Shown here one piece after another: positions 41,859 to 51,159 of a stretch of 64,000 bases of DNA. The stretch is from Streptomyces vilmorinianum (GTDB lineage: Bacteria > Actinomycetota > Actinomycetes > Streptomycetales > Streptomycetaceae): contig NZ_CP040244.1 of assembly GCF_005517195.1 (NCBI RefSeq), positions 6,900,001-6,964,000 on the forward strand, given 5' to 3'. Positions within the stretch are counted from its first letter, which is position 1. Each line of letters opens with the position of its first letter. The notes below the pieces were generated by a model. It searched no databases. It had not been told where the DNA came from and saw only the letters and a program-made list of their open reading frames with translations. The position numbers were made by a program, and so were the translations under genes.

Positions 41859-43799
41859 TTACACCGCCCTCATCAGCAGGGTCGCGGCGATCAGCACCGC
41901 CGTACCTCCGAACATGGAGACCGCATACGTGCGGGCGTAGCCGTTCTGCAGCTTGCGCAGCCGGCCGGACAGGCCGCCCATGGAGGCCGCGGTGCCGTTG
42001 ACCACCCCGTCGACCAGGCTGTGGTCGACGTAGACGAGCGAGCGGGTGAGGTGCGTGCCGCCCGTGACGAAGACGGCGTGGTTGAAGTCGTCCTGGAGCA
42101 GGTCGCGGCGGGCGGCCCGGGTGAGCAGCGAGCCGCGCGGGGCGGTGACCGGGACGGGCCTGCGCCCGTACTGGAGGTAGGCGACCGCGACACCGAGCAC
42201 CATGACCGCGACGGTGGCGGTGGTGATGGCTCCGGCGCTGATCGGCGGGTGCCCGTGGTCGAAGGAGGTGACCGGCTCCAGCCACGTCACGAACCGGTCG
42301 CCGATCGCGAAGAAGCCACCGGCGAAGACGGATCCGAAGGCGAGCAGGATCATCGGGATCGTCATCGACCGCGGCGACTCGTGCGGGTGCGGCATGTCGC
42401 CGGGACGCGCCTCGACGCCGGGCTCGATGCCGGGCGCCTTGTCCGGGTCGGGGGCGGGCTGCCAGCGCTTCTCACCGAAGAACGTCATGACCATCACGCG
42501 GGTCATGTAGTACGCGGTGAGGGCCGCGCCCAGCAGGGCGCACGCGCCGAGGATCCAGCCCTCGGTGCCGCCCTTGGCGAAGGCCGCCTCGATGATCTTG
42601 TCCTTGGAGAAGAAGCCGGACAGGCCTGGGAAGCCGATGATCGCGAGATAGCCGAGGCCGAACGTCACGAAGGTGATCGGCATGTACTTCCGCAGGCCGC
42701 CGTACTTCCTCATGTCGACCTCGTCGTTCATGCCGTGCATGACCGAACCGGCGCCGAGGAAGAGCCCGGCCTTGAAGAAGCCGTGCGTCACCAGGTGCAT
42801 GATCGCGAAGGCGTAGCCGATGGGGCCGAGGCCCGCGGCCAGGATCATGTAGCCGATCTGCGACATCGTCGAGCCGGCCAGGGCCTTCTTGATGTCGTCC
42901 TTCGCGCAACCGACGATCGCACCGAAGAGGAGCGTGACCGCGCCGACCACGGTGACCGCGAGCTGCGCGTCCGGGGCGCCGTTGAAGATGGCGGCGGACC
43001 GGACGATCAGATAGACGCCGGCGGTGACCATCGTGGCCGCGTGGATGAGGGCCGAGACCGGGGTCGGGCCCTCCATCGCGTCCCCGAGCCAGGACTGCAG
43101 CGGCACCTGGGCCGACTTGCCGCAGGCGGCGAGGAGCAGCATCAGCCCGATCGCCGTCAGCGTGCCCTCGGACGTCTTGCCGGCGGACTCCAGGACCGGC
43201 CCGAAGGTGAAGGTCCCGAAGGTGGTGAACATGATCATGATGGCGATCGACAGGCCCATGTCGCCGACCCGGTTGACCAGGAAGGCCTTCTTCGCGGCGG
43301 TCGCCGCGGTGGGCTTGTGCTGCCAGAAGCCGATCAGGAGGTACGAGGCGAGGCCGACGCCCTCCCAGCCGAAGTACAGCAGCAGGTAGTTGTCGGCGAG
43401 GACGAGGAGCAGCATCGCCGCGAGGAACAGGTTCAGATAGCCGAAGAAGCGGCGCTTGCGCTCGTCGTGCTCCATGTACCCGATCGAGTACAGGTGGATC
43501 AGCGAGCCCACGCCGGTGATCAGCAGCACGAACGTCATCGACAGCTGGTCGAGCTGGAAGGCGACGTCCGCCCGGAAGTCTCCGACGGCGATCCAGCTGA
43601 ACAGCCGCTGGTACAGGGTCCGGTCGTCGGCGGCCTTGCCGAGCATGTCGGCGAAGAGGACCACGCCGATGACGAAGGAGGAGGCCGCGAGCAGGGTGCC
43701 GAGCAGGGGCCCGGCCTTGTCGAGACGTCGTCCGCCGCACAGCAGGACGGCCGCTCCCAGCAGAGGCGCCGCGATCAGCAGCGCAATCAGGTTCTCCAC
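41859..43799 (-). CDS. nuoL: NuoL, distal antiporter-like subunit
   Basis: The 646-residue NuoL/ND5 protein contains YLLLYFGWEGVGLASYLLIGFW and AQVPLQSWLGDAMEGPTPVS, with the C-terminal lateral-helix extension. It provides the most distal proton channel and braces the membrane arm. The start is a GTG at 43797-43799, 11 bp after nuoK. A Pro/Glu-rich loop (about 455-490) precedes the final helices. Confidence 0.95.
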   Translation of the reverse strand: MENLIALLIAAPLLGAAVLLCGGRRLDKAGPLLGTLLAASSFVIGVVLFADMLGKAADDRTLYQRLFSWIAVGDFRADVAFQLDQLSMTFVLLITGVGSLIHLYSIGYMEHDERKRRFFGYLNLFLAAMLLLVLADNYLLLYFGWEGVGLASYLLIGFWQHKPTAATAAKKAFLVNRVGDMGLSIAIMIMFTTFGTFTFGPVLESAGKTSEGTLTAIGLMLLLAACGKSAQVPLQSWLGDAMEGPTPVSALIHAATMVTAGVYLIVRSAAIFNGAPDAQLAVTVVGAVTLLFGAIVGCAKDDIKKALAGSTMSQIGYMILAAGLGPIGYAFAIMHLVTHGFFKAGLFLGAGSVMHGMNDEVDMRKYGGLRKYMPITFVTFGLGYLAIIGFPGLSGFFSKDKIIEAAFAKGGTEGWILGACALLGAALTAYYMTRVMVMTFFGEKRWQPAPDPDKAPGIEPGVEARPGDMPHPHESPRSMTIPMILLAFGSVFAGGFFAIGDRFVTWLEPVTSFDHGHPPISAGAITTATVAVMVLGVAVAYLQYGRRPVPVTAPRGSLLTRAARRDLLQDDFNHAVFVTGGTHLTRSLVYVDHSLVDGVVNGTAASMGGLSGRLRKLQNGYARTYAVSMFGGTAVLIAATLLMRAV

Positions 43800-43810
43800 A
43801 ATTCAGCCCC

Positions 43811-44110
43811 TTACAGCTTCATCAGGCTGGCGTCGTCGACCGAGGCCGAGTGGCGGGAACGGAACAGCGACACGATGATCGCGAGCCCGACGACGACCTC
43901 CGCGGCGGCCACGACCATCGTGAAGAAGGCGATGATCTGGCCGTCGAGATTGCCGTGCATCCGGGAGAAGGCGACGAACGCGAGGTTGCAGGCGTTGAGC
44001 ATCAGCTCGACGCACATGAAGACCACGATCGCGTTGCGCCGGATCAGCACCCCGGCCGCGCCGATGGTGAACAACAGGGCGGCGAGGTACAGATAGTTGA
44101 CGGGGTTCAT
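43811..44110 (-). CDS. nuoK: NuoK, small membrane-arm subunit
   Basis: The 99-residue three-helix protein carries the two conserved glutamates of the central proton axis in CVELMLNACNLAF and AAAEVVVGLAII. Its length is the usual one for NuoK, unlike NuoK2. ATG 44108-44110 overlaps the nuoJ stop (ATGA). Confidence 0.95.
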   Translation of the reverse strand: MNPVNYLYLAALLFTIGAAGVLIRRNAIVVFMCVELMLNACNLAFVAFSRMHGNLDGQIIAFFTMVVAAAEVVVGLAIIVSLFRSRHSASVDDASLMKL

Positions 44111-44964
44111 CGCGTGGCCTCCTCTTCGTCCCGGCCGAGCTCGCCCCGGTCCCGGCCGAGCCGCTCCTGCGAGCGCTGCTCCAGCGCCTTGAGGTCGGCC
44201 AGCGCCTCCGTGGACACGTCGCGGATCTGGCCGCGCTTGCGCAGGGTCTCCATCACGGTCAGCTTCGCGGGCGTGCCGTCGGGCAGCAGACCGGCGATGT
44301 CCACCGCGTTGTGCCGGGCGTAGACACCGGGCGCGGGCAGCGGCGGCAGGTGCTTGCCTTCCCGTACGCGCTGCTCGGACATCTCGCGCTGGGTGCGGGC
44401 CCGTTCGGTGCGCTCGCGGTGGGTGAGGACCATGGCGCCGACGGCCGCGGTGATCAGCAGCGCGCCGGTGATCTCGAAGGCGAAGACGTACTTGGTGAAG
44501 ATGAGGGCGGCGAGGCCCTCCACGTTCCCGCCGTACGCGGTGTTGGCCGCGCCGAGTCCGTTGAACTCCTTCAGGGAGGCCTGGCCGATGCCGGCGACCA
44601 GCAGGATGCCGAAGCCGAGCCCGCAGGCGGCGGCCCACCAGCGCTGGCCCTTGATGGTCTCCTTCAGCGAGTCCGCGGCCGAGACACCGACCACCATGAC
44701 GACGAAGAGGAAGAGCATCATGATCGCGCCGGTGTAGACGATGATCTGCACGACGCCGAGGAAGTACGCCCCGTTGGCGAGGTAGAAGACCGCCAGGACG
44801 ATCATCGTCCCGGCGAGGGAGAGCGCGCTGTGCACGGCCTTCTTCAGCAGGACCATGCCGAGGGCGCCGAGGACGGCGACGGTGCCGAGGACCCAGAACT
44901 GGAAGGCCTCGCCGCCGGAGGTGGCGTACGCCGCGAGGGTCTCGGCCGCGAGATGGGTGCTCAT
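44107..44964 (-). CDS. nuoJ: NuoJ, membrane-arm subunit with long charged tail
   Basis: The first 195 of 285 residues are the five-helix NuoJ domain, with VHSALSLAGTMIVLAVFYL and VVQIIVYTGAIMMLFLFVVM. The remaining 90 are hydrophilic (RTERARTQREMSEQRVREGK onwards), a tail not present in NuoJ2. The ATG at 44962-44964 overlaps the nuoI stop by ATGA. The tail is predicted to be cytoplasmic and might contact the peripheral arm. Confidence 0.94.
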   Translation of the reverse strand: MSTHLAAETLAAYATSGGEAFQFWVLGTVAVLGALGMVLLKKAVHSALSLAGTMIVLAVFYLANGAYFLGVVQIIVYTGAIMMLFLFVVMVVGVSAADSLKETIKGQRWWAAACGLGFGILLVAGIGQASLKEFNGLGAANTAYGGNVEGLAALIFTKYVFAFEITGALLITAAVGAMVLTHRERTERARTQREMSEQRVREGKHLPPLPAPGVYARHNAVDIAGLLPDGTPAKLTVMETLRKRGQIRDVSTEALADLKALEQRSQERLGRDRGELGRDEEEATR

Positions 44965-45539
44965 GCGTCCACCTCTTCCGGCTCGCCGTTCTCCCCCTTG
45001 GAGGTGGCGACCTGGCGGACGGTGCCCGGTGCGGCCTCGGTGACCAGGCCCCGGTAGTAGTCCTGCTCGTCCGTCCCCGGGTAGATGGCGTGCGGCGCCT
45101 CGACCATGCCCTCCTCCAGGCCCGCGAGGAGCTGCTCCTTGGTGAAGATCAGGTTCGCGCGGGAGGAGTCGGCCAGTTCGAACTCGTTGGTCATCGTCAG
45201 GGCCCGCGTCGGGCAGGCCTCGATGCACAGTCCGCAGAAGATGCAGCGGGCGTAGTTGATCTGGTAGACGCGGCCGTAGCGCTCACCCGGGGAGTAGCGC
45301 TCCTCGTCGGTGTTGTCCGCGCCCTCCACGTAGATGGCGTCCGCCGGGCAGGCCCAGGCGCACAGCTCGCAGCCGATGCACTTCTCCAGACCGTCCGGAT
45401 GACGGTTGAGCTGGTGCCGGCCGTGGAAGCGCGGCGCCGTCGTCTTCTGCTGCTCCGGGTACTGCTCGGTCAGCCGCTTCTTGAACATGGCCTTGAAGGT
45501 CACGCCGAAGCCGGCCACCGGATTCTGGAAATCAGACAC
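44961..45539 (-). CDS. nuoI: NuoI, 2x[4Fe-4S] subunit
   Basis: The 192-residue subunit has two ferredoxin motifs, CIGCELCAWACP and CIFCGLCIEACP, for clusters N6a/N6b, and continues the electron wire from NuoG to NuoB. The GTG start at 45537-45539 has GGAG seven bases upstream and overlaps the nuoH stop by eight bases; a start 18 codons earlier would intrude on nuoH. The N-terminal amphipathic region anchors the peripheral arm to the membrane. Confidence 0.94.
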   Translation of the reverse strand: MSDFQNPVAGFGVTFKAMFKKRLTEQYPEQQKTTAPRFHGRHQLNRHPDGLEKCIGCELCAWACPADAIYVEGADNTDEERYSPGERYGRVYQINYARCIFCGLCIEACPTRALTMTNEFELADSSRANLIFTKEQLLAGLEEGMVEAPHAIYPGTDEQDYYRGLVTEAAPGTVRQVATSKGENGEPEEVDA

Positions 45540-46923
45540 CGTCCGTCTCCTTTCCATCACTCGAAGTAGCAGTATCGGGGGCGCCACTGACAACCAGGTC
45601 GCGGTCGTGCCGCGGCCTGCGCCGCGGCACCGGCGGCAGGGACTGTCCGGGCTTGGGCGGTACGGGGAAGCCGCCGGCCATCGGGTCGAACGAGGGCCCG
45701 TCCTCGGGCTCGGCCGCGGCCGCCTTCGCCTTCTTGTCGCGGAACATGTCGGCGATGAAGGAGAGGAGCAGGACGGCGATGACCGCGCCGGCGACGTAGA
45801 GCACGATCGTCTGGAACTCGTAGTTCTGGTTGCGCAGCGCGCGGACGGTGGCGACCAGCATCAGCCAGACCACCGAGACCGGGATGAGGACCTTCCAGCC
45901 GAGCTTCATCAGCTGGTCGTAGCGGACGCGGGGCAGCGTGCCGCGCAGCCAGATGAAGAAGAAGAGCAGCAGCTGCACCTTGAGGACGAACCAGAGCATC
46001 GGCCACCAGCCGTGGTTCGCGCCCTCCCAGAAGGTGGAGATCGGGTACGGGGCGCGCCAGCCGCCGAGGAAGAGCGTCACGGAGACGGCGGAGACCGTCA
46101 CCATGTTCACGTACTCGGCGAGCATGAACATCGCGAACTTGATGGAGCTGTACTCGGTGTTGAAGCCGCCGACGAGGTCGCCCTCGGACTCCGGCATGTC
46201 GAAGGGGGCGCGGTTGGTCTCGCCGACCATCGTGACGACGTAGATGATGAACGAGACCGGCAGCAGGACGATGAACCAGCGGTCCGCCTGCGCCTCGACG
46301 ATCGCCGAGGTCGACAGGGACCCGGAGTAGAGGAAGACGGAGGCGAACGCGGCGCCCATGGCGATCTCGTACGAGATCATCTGCGCGGCCGCGCGCAGCC
46401 CGCCGAGGAGCGGGTACGTGGAGCCGGACGACCAGCCCGCGAGGACGATGCCGTAGATGCCGACGGAGGCGACCGCGAGGATGTAGAGCATGGCGATCGG
46501 CAGGTCGGTCAGCTGCATCGTGGTGCGCTGGCCGAAGATCGAGATCTCGTTGCCGGCCGGGCCGAACGGGATCACGGCGATCGCCATGAACGCGGGGATC
46601 GCGGCGATGATCGGGGCGAGGATGTAGACGGCCTTGTCGGCGTGCTTGACGACGACGTCCTCCTTGAGCATCAGCTTGATGCCGTCCGCGAGGGACTGGA
46701 GGAGACCCCAGGGTCCGTGCCGGTTGGGGCCGATGCGCAGCTGCATCCAGGCGACGACCTTGCGCTCCCACACGATGGAGAAGAGCACGGTCACCATCAG
46801 GAAGGCGAAGCAGAAGACGGCCTTGATCGCGACGAGCCACCAGGGGTCCGTCCCGAACATGGACAGGTCTTCCGCGGCGAGGACGCCGCGCTGTGCGTCC
46901 GCGAGTCGATCGAGGGCGGTCAT
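45532..46923 (-). CDS. nuoH: NuoH, quinone-chamber membrane subunit
   Basis: The 463-residue protein has the NuoH/ND1 signatures WMQLRIGPNRHGPWGLLQ, ETNRAPFDMPESEGDLVGGF and EYSSIKFAMFMLAEYVNM, lining the quinone tunnel. The last 70 residues are a hydrophilic Pro/Arg-rich tail typical of actinobacteria. The ATG at 46921-46923 overlaps the stop of the small inserted reading frame upstream (ATGA), not nuoG directly. Confidence 0.95.
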   Translation of the reverse strand: MTALDRLADAQRGVLAAEDLSMFGTDPWWLVAIKAVFCFAFLMVTVLFSIVWERKVVAWMQLRIGPNRHGPWGLLQSLADGIKLMLKEDVVVKHADKAVYILAPIIAAIPAFMAIAVIPFGPAGNEISIFGQRTTMQLTDLPIAMLYILAVASVGIYGIVLAGWSSGSTYPLLGGLRAAAQMISYEIAMGAAFASVFLYSGSLSTSAIVEAQADRWFIVLLPVSFIIYVVTMVGETNRAPFDMPESEGDLVGGFNTEYSSIKFAMFMLAEYVNMVTVSAVSVTLFLGGWRAPYPISTFWEGANHGWWPMLWFVLKVQLLLFFFIWLRGTLPRVRYDQLMKLGWKVLIPVSVVWLMLVATVRALRNQNYEFQTIVLYVAGAVIAVLLLSFIADMFRDKKAKAAAAEPEDGPSFDPMAGGFPVPPKPGQSLPPVPRRRPRHDRDLVVSGAPDTATSSDGKETDGV

Positions 46924-47324
46924 GCGCGCACCTCCCGTGCGGGGGCGGCCAGGGCTTCGCCCGGCCGGACGACGTGGGTACGGACCCCGGGGCCCGGCTC
47001 GGGCCGCGCCCCGGCGAGCGGGCTCGTGCCCGCCGCCACTCGGCGGACGGCTGCGGCGCGCGGTGCCGGGCCGGGCGTCGGGGCCGGGCGGGCCGCCGCT
47101 GCGGCGGGGCAGGCGTACCGGCCCGCGGCACGGTGCCCGGCCGCGAGGCCGGGCATGCCGGAGACGGCAGGATGTCCCAGCCCCGAAGCGGGCGCGGACA
47201 GCGCCCCGGCGAGCGGGCTCGTGCCCGCCGCCACTCGGCGGACGGCTGCGGCGCGCGGTGCCGGGCCGGGCGTCGGGGCCGGGCGGGCCGCCGCTGCGGC
47301 CGGGCGGGCGTCGATCGCGGTCAT
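46920..47324 (-). CDS. Inserted Ala/Pro/Arg-rich reading frame between nuoG and nuoH
   Basis: The 134-codon frame starts with an ATG overlapping the nuoG stop (ATGA) and ends with a stop overlapping the nuoH ATG (ATGA), exactly as a genuine operon member would. It begins MTAIDARP and contains two identical 33-residue copies of an Ala/Pro/Arg/Thr segment (AAAAARPAPTPGPAPRAAAV onwards) separated by a different 32-residue spacer. No membrane helix or known motif is visible. It is not a standard complex I subunit. It may be a lineage-specific peptide or simply expanded spacer that keeps ribosomes coupled. Confidence 0.55.
   Translation of the reverse strand: MTAIDARPAAAAARPAPTPGPAPRAAAVRRVAAGTSPLAGALSAPASGLGHPAVSGMPGLAAGHRAAGRYACPAAAAARPAPTPGPAPRAAAVRRVAAGTSPLAGARPEPGPGVRTHVVRPGEALAAPAREVRA
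47006..47105. repeat. 100-bp direct repeat, copy 1
   Basis: This stretch is identical to 47201-47300 (offset 195 bp, a multiple of three, so both copies are read in the same frame). It encodes the second Ala/Pro/Arg segment of the inserted frame. Confidence 0.9.
47201..47300. repeat. 100-bp direct repeat, copy 2
   Basis: Second copy, close to the start of the inserted frame. The absence of differences between copies suggests a recent duplication or ongoing gene conversion. Confidence 0.9.
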
Positions 47325-49813
47325 GAGCGCACCTCCACCGCGTCGGCGGTGCCCGCGGGCCCGATGCGGACCAGGTCGCCCGGGTGGGCGCCCGTGTCGG
47401 AGAGGACTCCGCCCGCCGTGGAGTTCAGCGGGAGCCATACCACGCGGTCGGGCATCTCCGTGACCTGGAGCGGGAGTCGGGTCGAGCCCGCCGGGCCGGT
47501 GACCGCGAGGAGGTCGCCGTCCTTCACGCCCGTCTCGGCGGCGGTGGCGGCCGAGAGGCGGGCGACCGCCGCGTGGCGGGTGCCGGCCAGGGCCGTGTCG
47601 CCCTCCTGGAGGCGGCCCAGGTCGAGCAGGAGCCGGTGTCCGGCGAGGACCGCCTCGCCCTCGCCCGGGCGGGGCGCGGGCTGCGCGGGCTCGACGGGCT
47701 CGGAGGCCCGCTCGCCGTCCCAGCCGCCGAGCCGGTCCAGCTCCCGGCGGGCCGAGCGCAGGTCGGGCAGGGCCAGGTGCGCGTCGAGGGCGTCGGCGAG
47801 CATGTGGAGCACGCGCGCGTCCGACGGCGGCAATGGGCGGGTCATCTGCTCGGGCTTGAGCGCGGCCTCGAAGAGCCGAGCCCTGCCCTCCCAGTTGAGG
47901 AAGGTGCCGGGCTTCTCGGCGACCGCGGCGACCGGCAGGACCACGTCCGCCCGCTCGGTGACCTCGCTCGGCCGCAGCTCAAGGGAGACCACGAAGGCCG
48001 CGTCGAGGGCTTCACGCGCGCGCGCCGGGTCGGGCAGGTCGCGTACCTCGACGGCGCCGACGACCAGCGCGCCCAGTTCGCCGGTGGCGGCGGCCTCGAC
48101 GATCTGGCCGGTGTCGCGGCCGTAGCCGTGCGGGAGGTCGCGTACGGCCCAGGCGGCCGCGACCTCCTCACGCGCGCGGGGGTCGGTCGCGGGGCGGCCG
48201 CCGGGCAGCAGCGTCGGGATGGCACCCGCTTCGAGCGCACCGCGCTCGCCGGCCCGGCGCGGGATCCACACCAGCTTCGCTCCGGTCGCCGTCGCGGTCC
48301 GTACGGCCGCGGTCAGCCCGCCCGGCACGGCCGCGAGCCGCTCGCCGACGACGAGGACCGCGCCGTCCTGGCGCAGCGCCTCGGCGGCCTCGGCTCCGGC
48401 GCCCTCCAGGCCGACCCGCGAGGTGAGGGCGTCCAGCCACTCGGTCTCGGTGCCGGGCGCGGCCGGAAGCAGCGTGCCGCCCGCCTTCTCCAGGCCCCGG
48501 GTCGCGTGCGTGGCGAGCCCGAAGGTGCGCTGGCCGTGCTTGCGCCAGGCCTTGCGCAGCCGCAGGAAGACGCCGGGCGCCTCCTCCTCGGCCTCGAAGC
48601 CGACGAGCAGCACGGCCGGGGCGGCCTCGAGCGAGGTGTACGTGACGCCGCTGCCGTCCAGGTCCCGTCCCCGGCCCGCGACCTGCGAGGCCAGGAAGTC
48701 GGCCTCCTCGCTGGAGTGGACGCGGGCGCGGAAGTCGACGTCGTTGGTGTCGAGGGCGACCCGGGCGAACTTGGCGTACGCGTAGGAGTCCTCGACGGTC
48801 AGCCGCCCGCCGGCCAGGACGCCGGTGCGGCCGCGGACGAGCCCGCGGGCCGCCGCCTCCAGGGCCTCCGGCCAGGAGGCCGCCTCCAGCCGACCGGTCT
48901 CGGGGTTCCGTACGAGCGGGGTGGTGAGCCGGTCACGCTGCTGCGCGTACCGGAAGGCGAACCGCCCCTTGTCGCACACCCACTCCTCGTTGACCTCCGG
49001 GTCCTCGGCGGCGAGCCGTCGCATGACCTTGCCGCGCCGGTGGTCGGTACGCGTGGCGCAGCCGCCCGCGCAGTGCTCGCAGACGCTCGGCGACGACACC
49101 AGGTCGAAGGGGCGGGAGCGGAACCGGTACGCCGCCGAGGTCAGCGCGCCCACCGGGCAGATCTGGATGGTGTTGCCGGAGAAGTACGACTCGAAGGGCT
49201 CGCCCTCGCCGATGCCGACCTGCTCCAGGGCGCCGCGCTCCAGGAGCTCGATCATCGGGTCGCCCGCGATCTGCTGCGAGAACCGCGTGCAGCGGGCGCA
49301 GAGCACGCACCGCTCGCGGTCCAGGAGCACCTGCGGGGAGAGCGGGATGGGCTTCTCGTACGTCCGCTTCCTGCCCTCGAAGCGGGACTCGGACTGCCCG
49401 TGGGACACGGCCTGGTTCTGCAGGGGGCACTCGCCGCCCTTGTCGCAGACGGGGCAGTCCAGCGGGTGGTTGATGAGCAGCAGCTCCATCACGCCGTGCT
49501 GGGCCTTCTCCGCGACCGGCGAGGTCAGCTGGGACTTCACCACCATGCCGTCGGTGCAGGTGATCGTGCAGGAGGCCATCGGCTTGCGCTGGCCCTCGAC
49601 CTCGACGATGCACTGCCTGCAGGCGCCGGCCGGGTCGAGGAGCGGGTGGTCGCAGAAGCGCGGGATCTCGATGCCGAGCTGCTCGGCGGCGCGGATGACC
49701 AGGGTCCCCTTGGGGACGGAGATCTCGGCGCCGTCGATGGTCAGCGTGACGAGGTCCTCGGGCGGTACCGCCGCACTGCCGCCTCCGGCGGGGTTCGACG
49801 TCGTGACGGTCAC
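47321..49813 (-). CDS. nuoG: NuoG, iron-sulphur subunit of the NADH module
   Basis: The 830-residue protein has the [2Fe-2S] and [4Fe-4S] ligands in FCDHPLLDPAGACRQCIVEV, HPLDCPVCDKGGECPLQ and RCVLCARCTRF, then a molybdopterin-type domain starting with the EHCAGGC cluster motif. The C-terminal part resembles formate-dehydrogenase-like oxidoreductases but has no catalytic role in NuoG. It receives electrons from NuoF/E. The GTG at 49811-49813 overlaps the nuoF stop (GTGA). Confidence 0.95.
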   Translation of the reverse strand: MTVTTSNPAGGGSAAVPPEDLVTLTIDGAEISVPKGTLVIRAAEQLGIEIPRFCDHPLLDPAGACRQCIVEVEGQRKPMASCTITCTDGMVVKSQLTSPVAEKAQHGVMELLLINHPLDCPVCDKGGECPLQNQAVSHGQSESRFEGRKRTYEKPIPLSPQVLLDRERCVLCARCTRFSQQIAGDPMIELLERGALEQVGIGEGEPFESYFSGNTIQICPVGALTSAAYRFRSRPFDLVSSPSVCEHCAGGCATRTDHRRGKVMRRLAAEDPEVNEEWVCDKGRFAFRYAQQRDRLTTPLVRNPETGRLEAASWPEALEAAARGLVRGRTGVLAGGRLTVEDSYAYAKFARVALDTNDVDFRARVHSSEEADFLASQVAGRGRDLDGSGVTYTSLEAAPAVLLVGFEAEEEAPGVFLRLRKAWRKHGQRTFGLATHATRGLEKAGGTLLPAAPGTETEWLDALTSRVGLEGAGAEAAEALRQDGAVLVVGERLAAVPGGLTAAVRTATATGAKLVWIPRRAGERGALEAGAIPTLLPGGRPATDPRAREEVAAAWAVRDLPHGYGRDTGQIVEAAATGELGALVVGAVEVRDLPDPARAREALDAAFVVSLELRPSEVTERADVVLPVAAVAEKPGTFLNWEGRARLFEAALKPEQMTRPLPPSDARVLHMLADALDAHLALPDLRSARRELDRLGGWDGERASEPVEPAQPAPRPGEGEAVLAGHRLLLDLGRLQEGDTALAGTRHAAVARLSAATAAETGVKDGDLLAVTGPAGSTRLPLQVTEMPDRVVWLPLNSTAGGVLSDTGAHPGDLVRIGPAGTADAVEVRS

Positions 49814-51159
49814 GCCTTCACCTCCTTGTGGTTGTCCGCCCAGGCGGTCGACTTGGCCGGGTCGAAGGGGCAGCCCCGGCCGGTGATGTGCTGCTCGTAC
49901 TCCGCGCGGAAGTACTTCAGCGAGGAGAAGATCGGGGAGGCGGCGCCGTCGCCGAGCGCGCAGAACGACTTGCCGTTGATGTTGTCGGCGATGTCGTTCA
50001 GCTTGTCGAGGTCGGACATCCGGCCCTTGCCCGCCTCGATGTCACGGAGCAACTGCACGAGCCAGTAGGTGCCTTCGCGGCACGGCGTGCACTTGCCGCA
50101 GGACTCGTGGGCGTAGAACTCGGTCCACCGGGTCACGGCCCGTACGACGCAGGTGGTCTCGTCGAAGCACTGAAGCGCCTTGGTGCCGAGCATCGAGCCG
50201 GCCGCGCCCACGCCCTCGTAGTCCAGCGGCACGTCGAGGTGCTCGTCGGTGAACATCGGGGTGGAGGAGCCGCCCGGGGTCCAGAACTTCAGCCGGTGCC
50301 CGGGCCGCATCCCGCCGCTCATGTCGAGGAGCTGGCGCAGGGTGATCCCGAGCGGGGCCTCGTACTGGCCGGGCGAGGCGACGTGCCCGCTGAGCGAGTA
50401 GAGCGTGAAGCCGGGGGACTTCTCGCTGCCCATCGACTTGAACCAGTCCTTGCCCCGGTTGAGGATCGCGGGAACGGACGCGATGGACTCGACGTTGTTC
50501 ACCACGGTGGGGCAGGCGTACAGACCGGCGACCGCGGGGAAGGGGGGACGCAGCCGGGGCTGGCCGCGCCGTCCTTCGAGCGAGTCGAGCAGGGCGGTCT
50601 CCTCGCCGCAGATGTACGCGCCCGCGCCCGCGTGCACGGTGAGTTCGAGGTTCATGCCGCTGCCGAGGATGTTCTCGCCGAGGAAGCCGGCCTCGTAGGC
50701 CTCGCGCACGGCCTCGTGGAGGCGGCGCAGGACGGGGACGACCTCGCCGCGCAGATAGATGAAGGCGTGCGACGACCGGATCGCGTAGCAGGCGATCACG
50801 ATGCCCTCGATGAGGGAGTGCGGGTTGGCGAAGAGAAGCGGGATGTCCTTGCAGGTCCCGGGCTCGGACTCGTCGGCGTTGACGACGAGGTAGTGCGGCT
50901 TGCCGTCGCCCTGCGGGATGAACTGCCACTTCATTCCGGTGGGGAAGCCGGCGCCGCCGCGGCCGCGGAGGCCGGAGTCCTTGACGTACGCGATGAGGTC
51001 GTCGGGCGCCATCGCGAGGGCCTTCCTCAGGCCCTCGTACCCCTCGTGCCTCTTGTACGTCTCCAGGGTCCAGGAGTCGGGCTGGTCCCAGAACGCCGAA
51101 AGGACCGGCGCGAGAAGCTTCTCGGGGCTGCTGTTGTTGATCTCGGGTGCCAAGGTCAT
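49810..51159 (-). CDS. nuoF: NuoF, NADH- and FMN-binding subunit
   Basis: The 449-residue subunit has the FMN/NADH motifs GLRGRGGAGFPTGMKW and GAGAYICGEETALLDSLEG, and the N3 cluster ligands in ESCGKCTPCREG plus a later cysteine in FCALGDGA. It oxidises NADH and passes electrons through FMN. The ATG at 51157-51159 overlaps the nuoE stop (TGATG); a GTG one codon earlier is possible. This gene has no counterpart in the nuo2 locus. Confidence 0.95.
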   Translation of the reverse strand: MTLAPEINNSSPEKLLAPVLSAFWDQPDSWTLETYKRHEGYEGLRKALAMAPDDLIAYVKDSGLRGRGGAGFPTGMKWQFIPQGDGKPHYLVVNADESEPGTCKDIPLLFANPHSLIEGIVIACYAIRSSHAFIYLRGEVVPVLRRLHEAVREAYEAGFLGENILGSGMNLELTVHAGAGAYICGEETALLDSLEGRRGQPRLRPPFPAVAGLYACPTVVNNVESIASVPAILNRGKDWFKSMGSEKSPGFTLYSLSGHVASPGQYEAPLGITLRQLLDMSGGMRPGHRLKFWTPGGSSTPMFTDEHLDVPLDYEGVGAAGSMLGTKALQCFDETTCVVRAVTRWTEFYAHESCGKCTPCREGTYWLVQLLRDIEAGKGRMSDLDKLNDIADNINGKSFCALGDGAASPIFSSLKYFRAEYEQHITGRGCPFDPAKSTAWADNHKEVKA

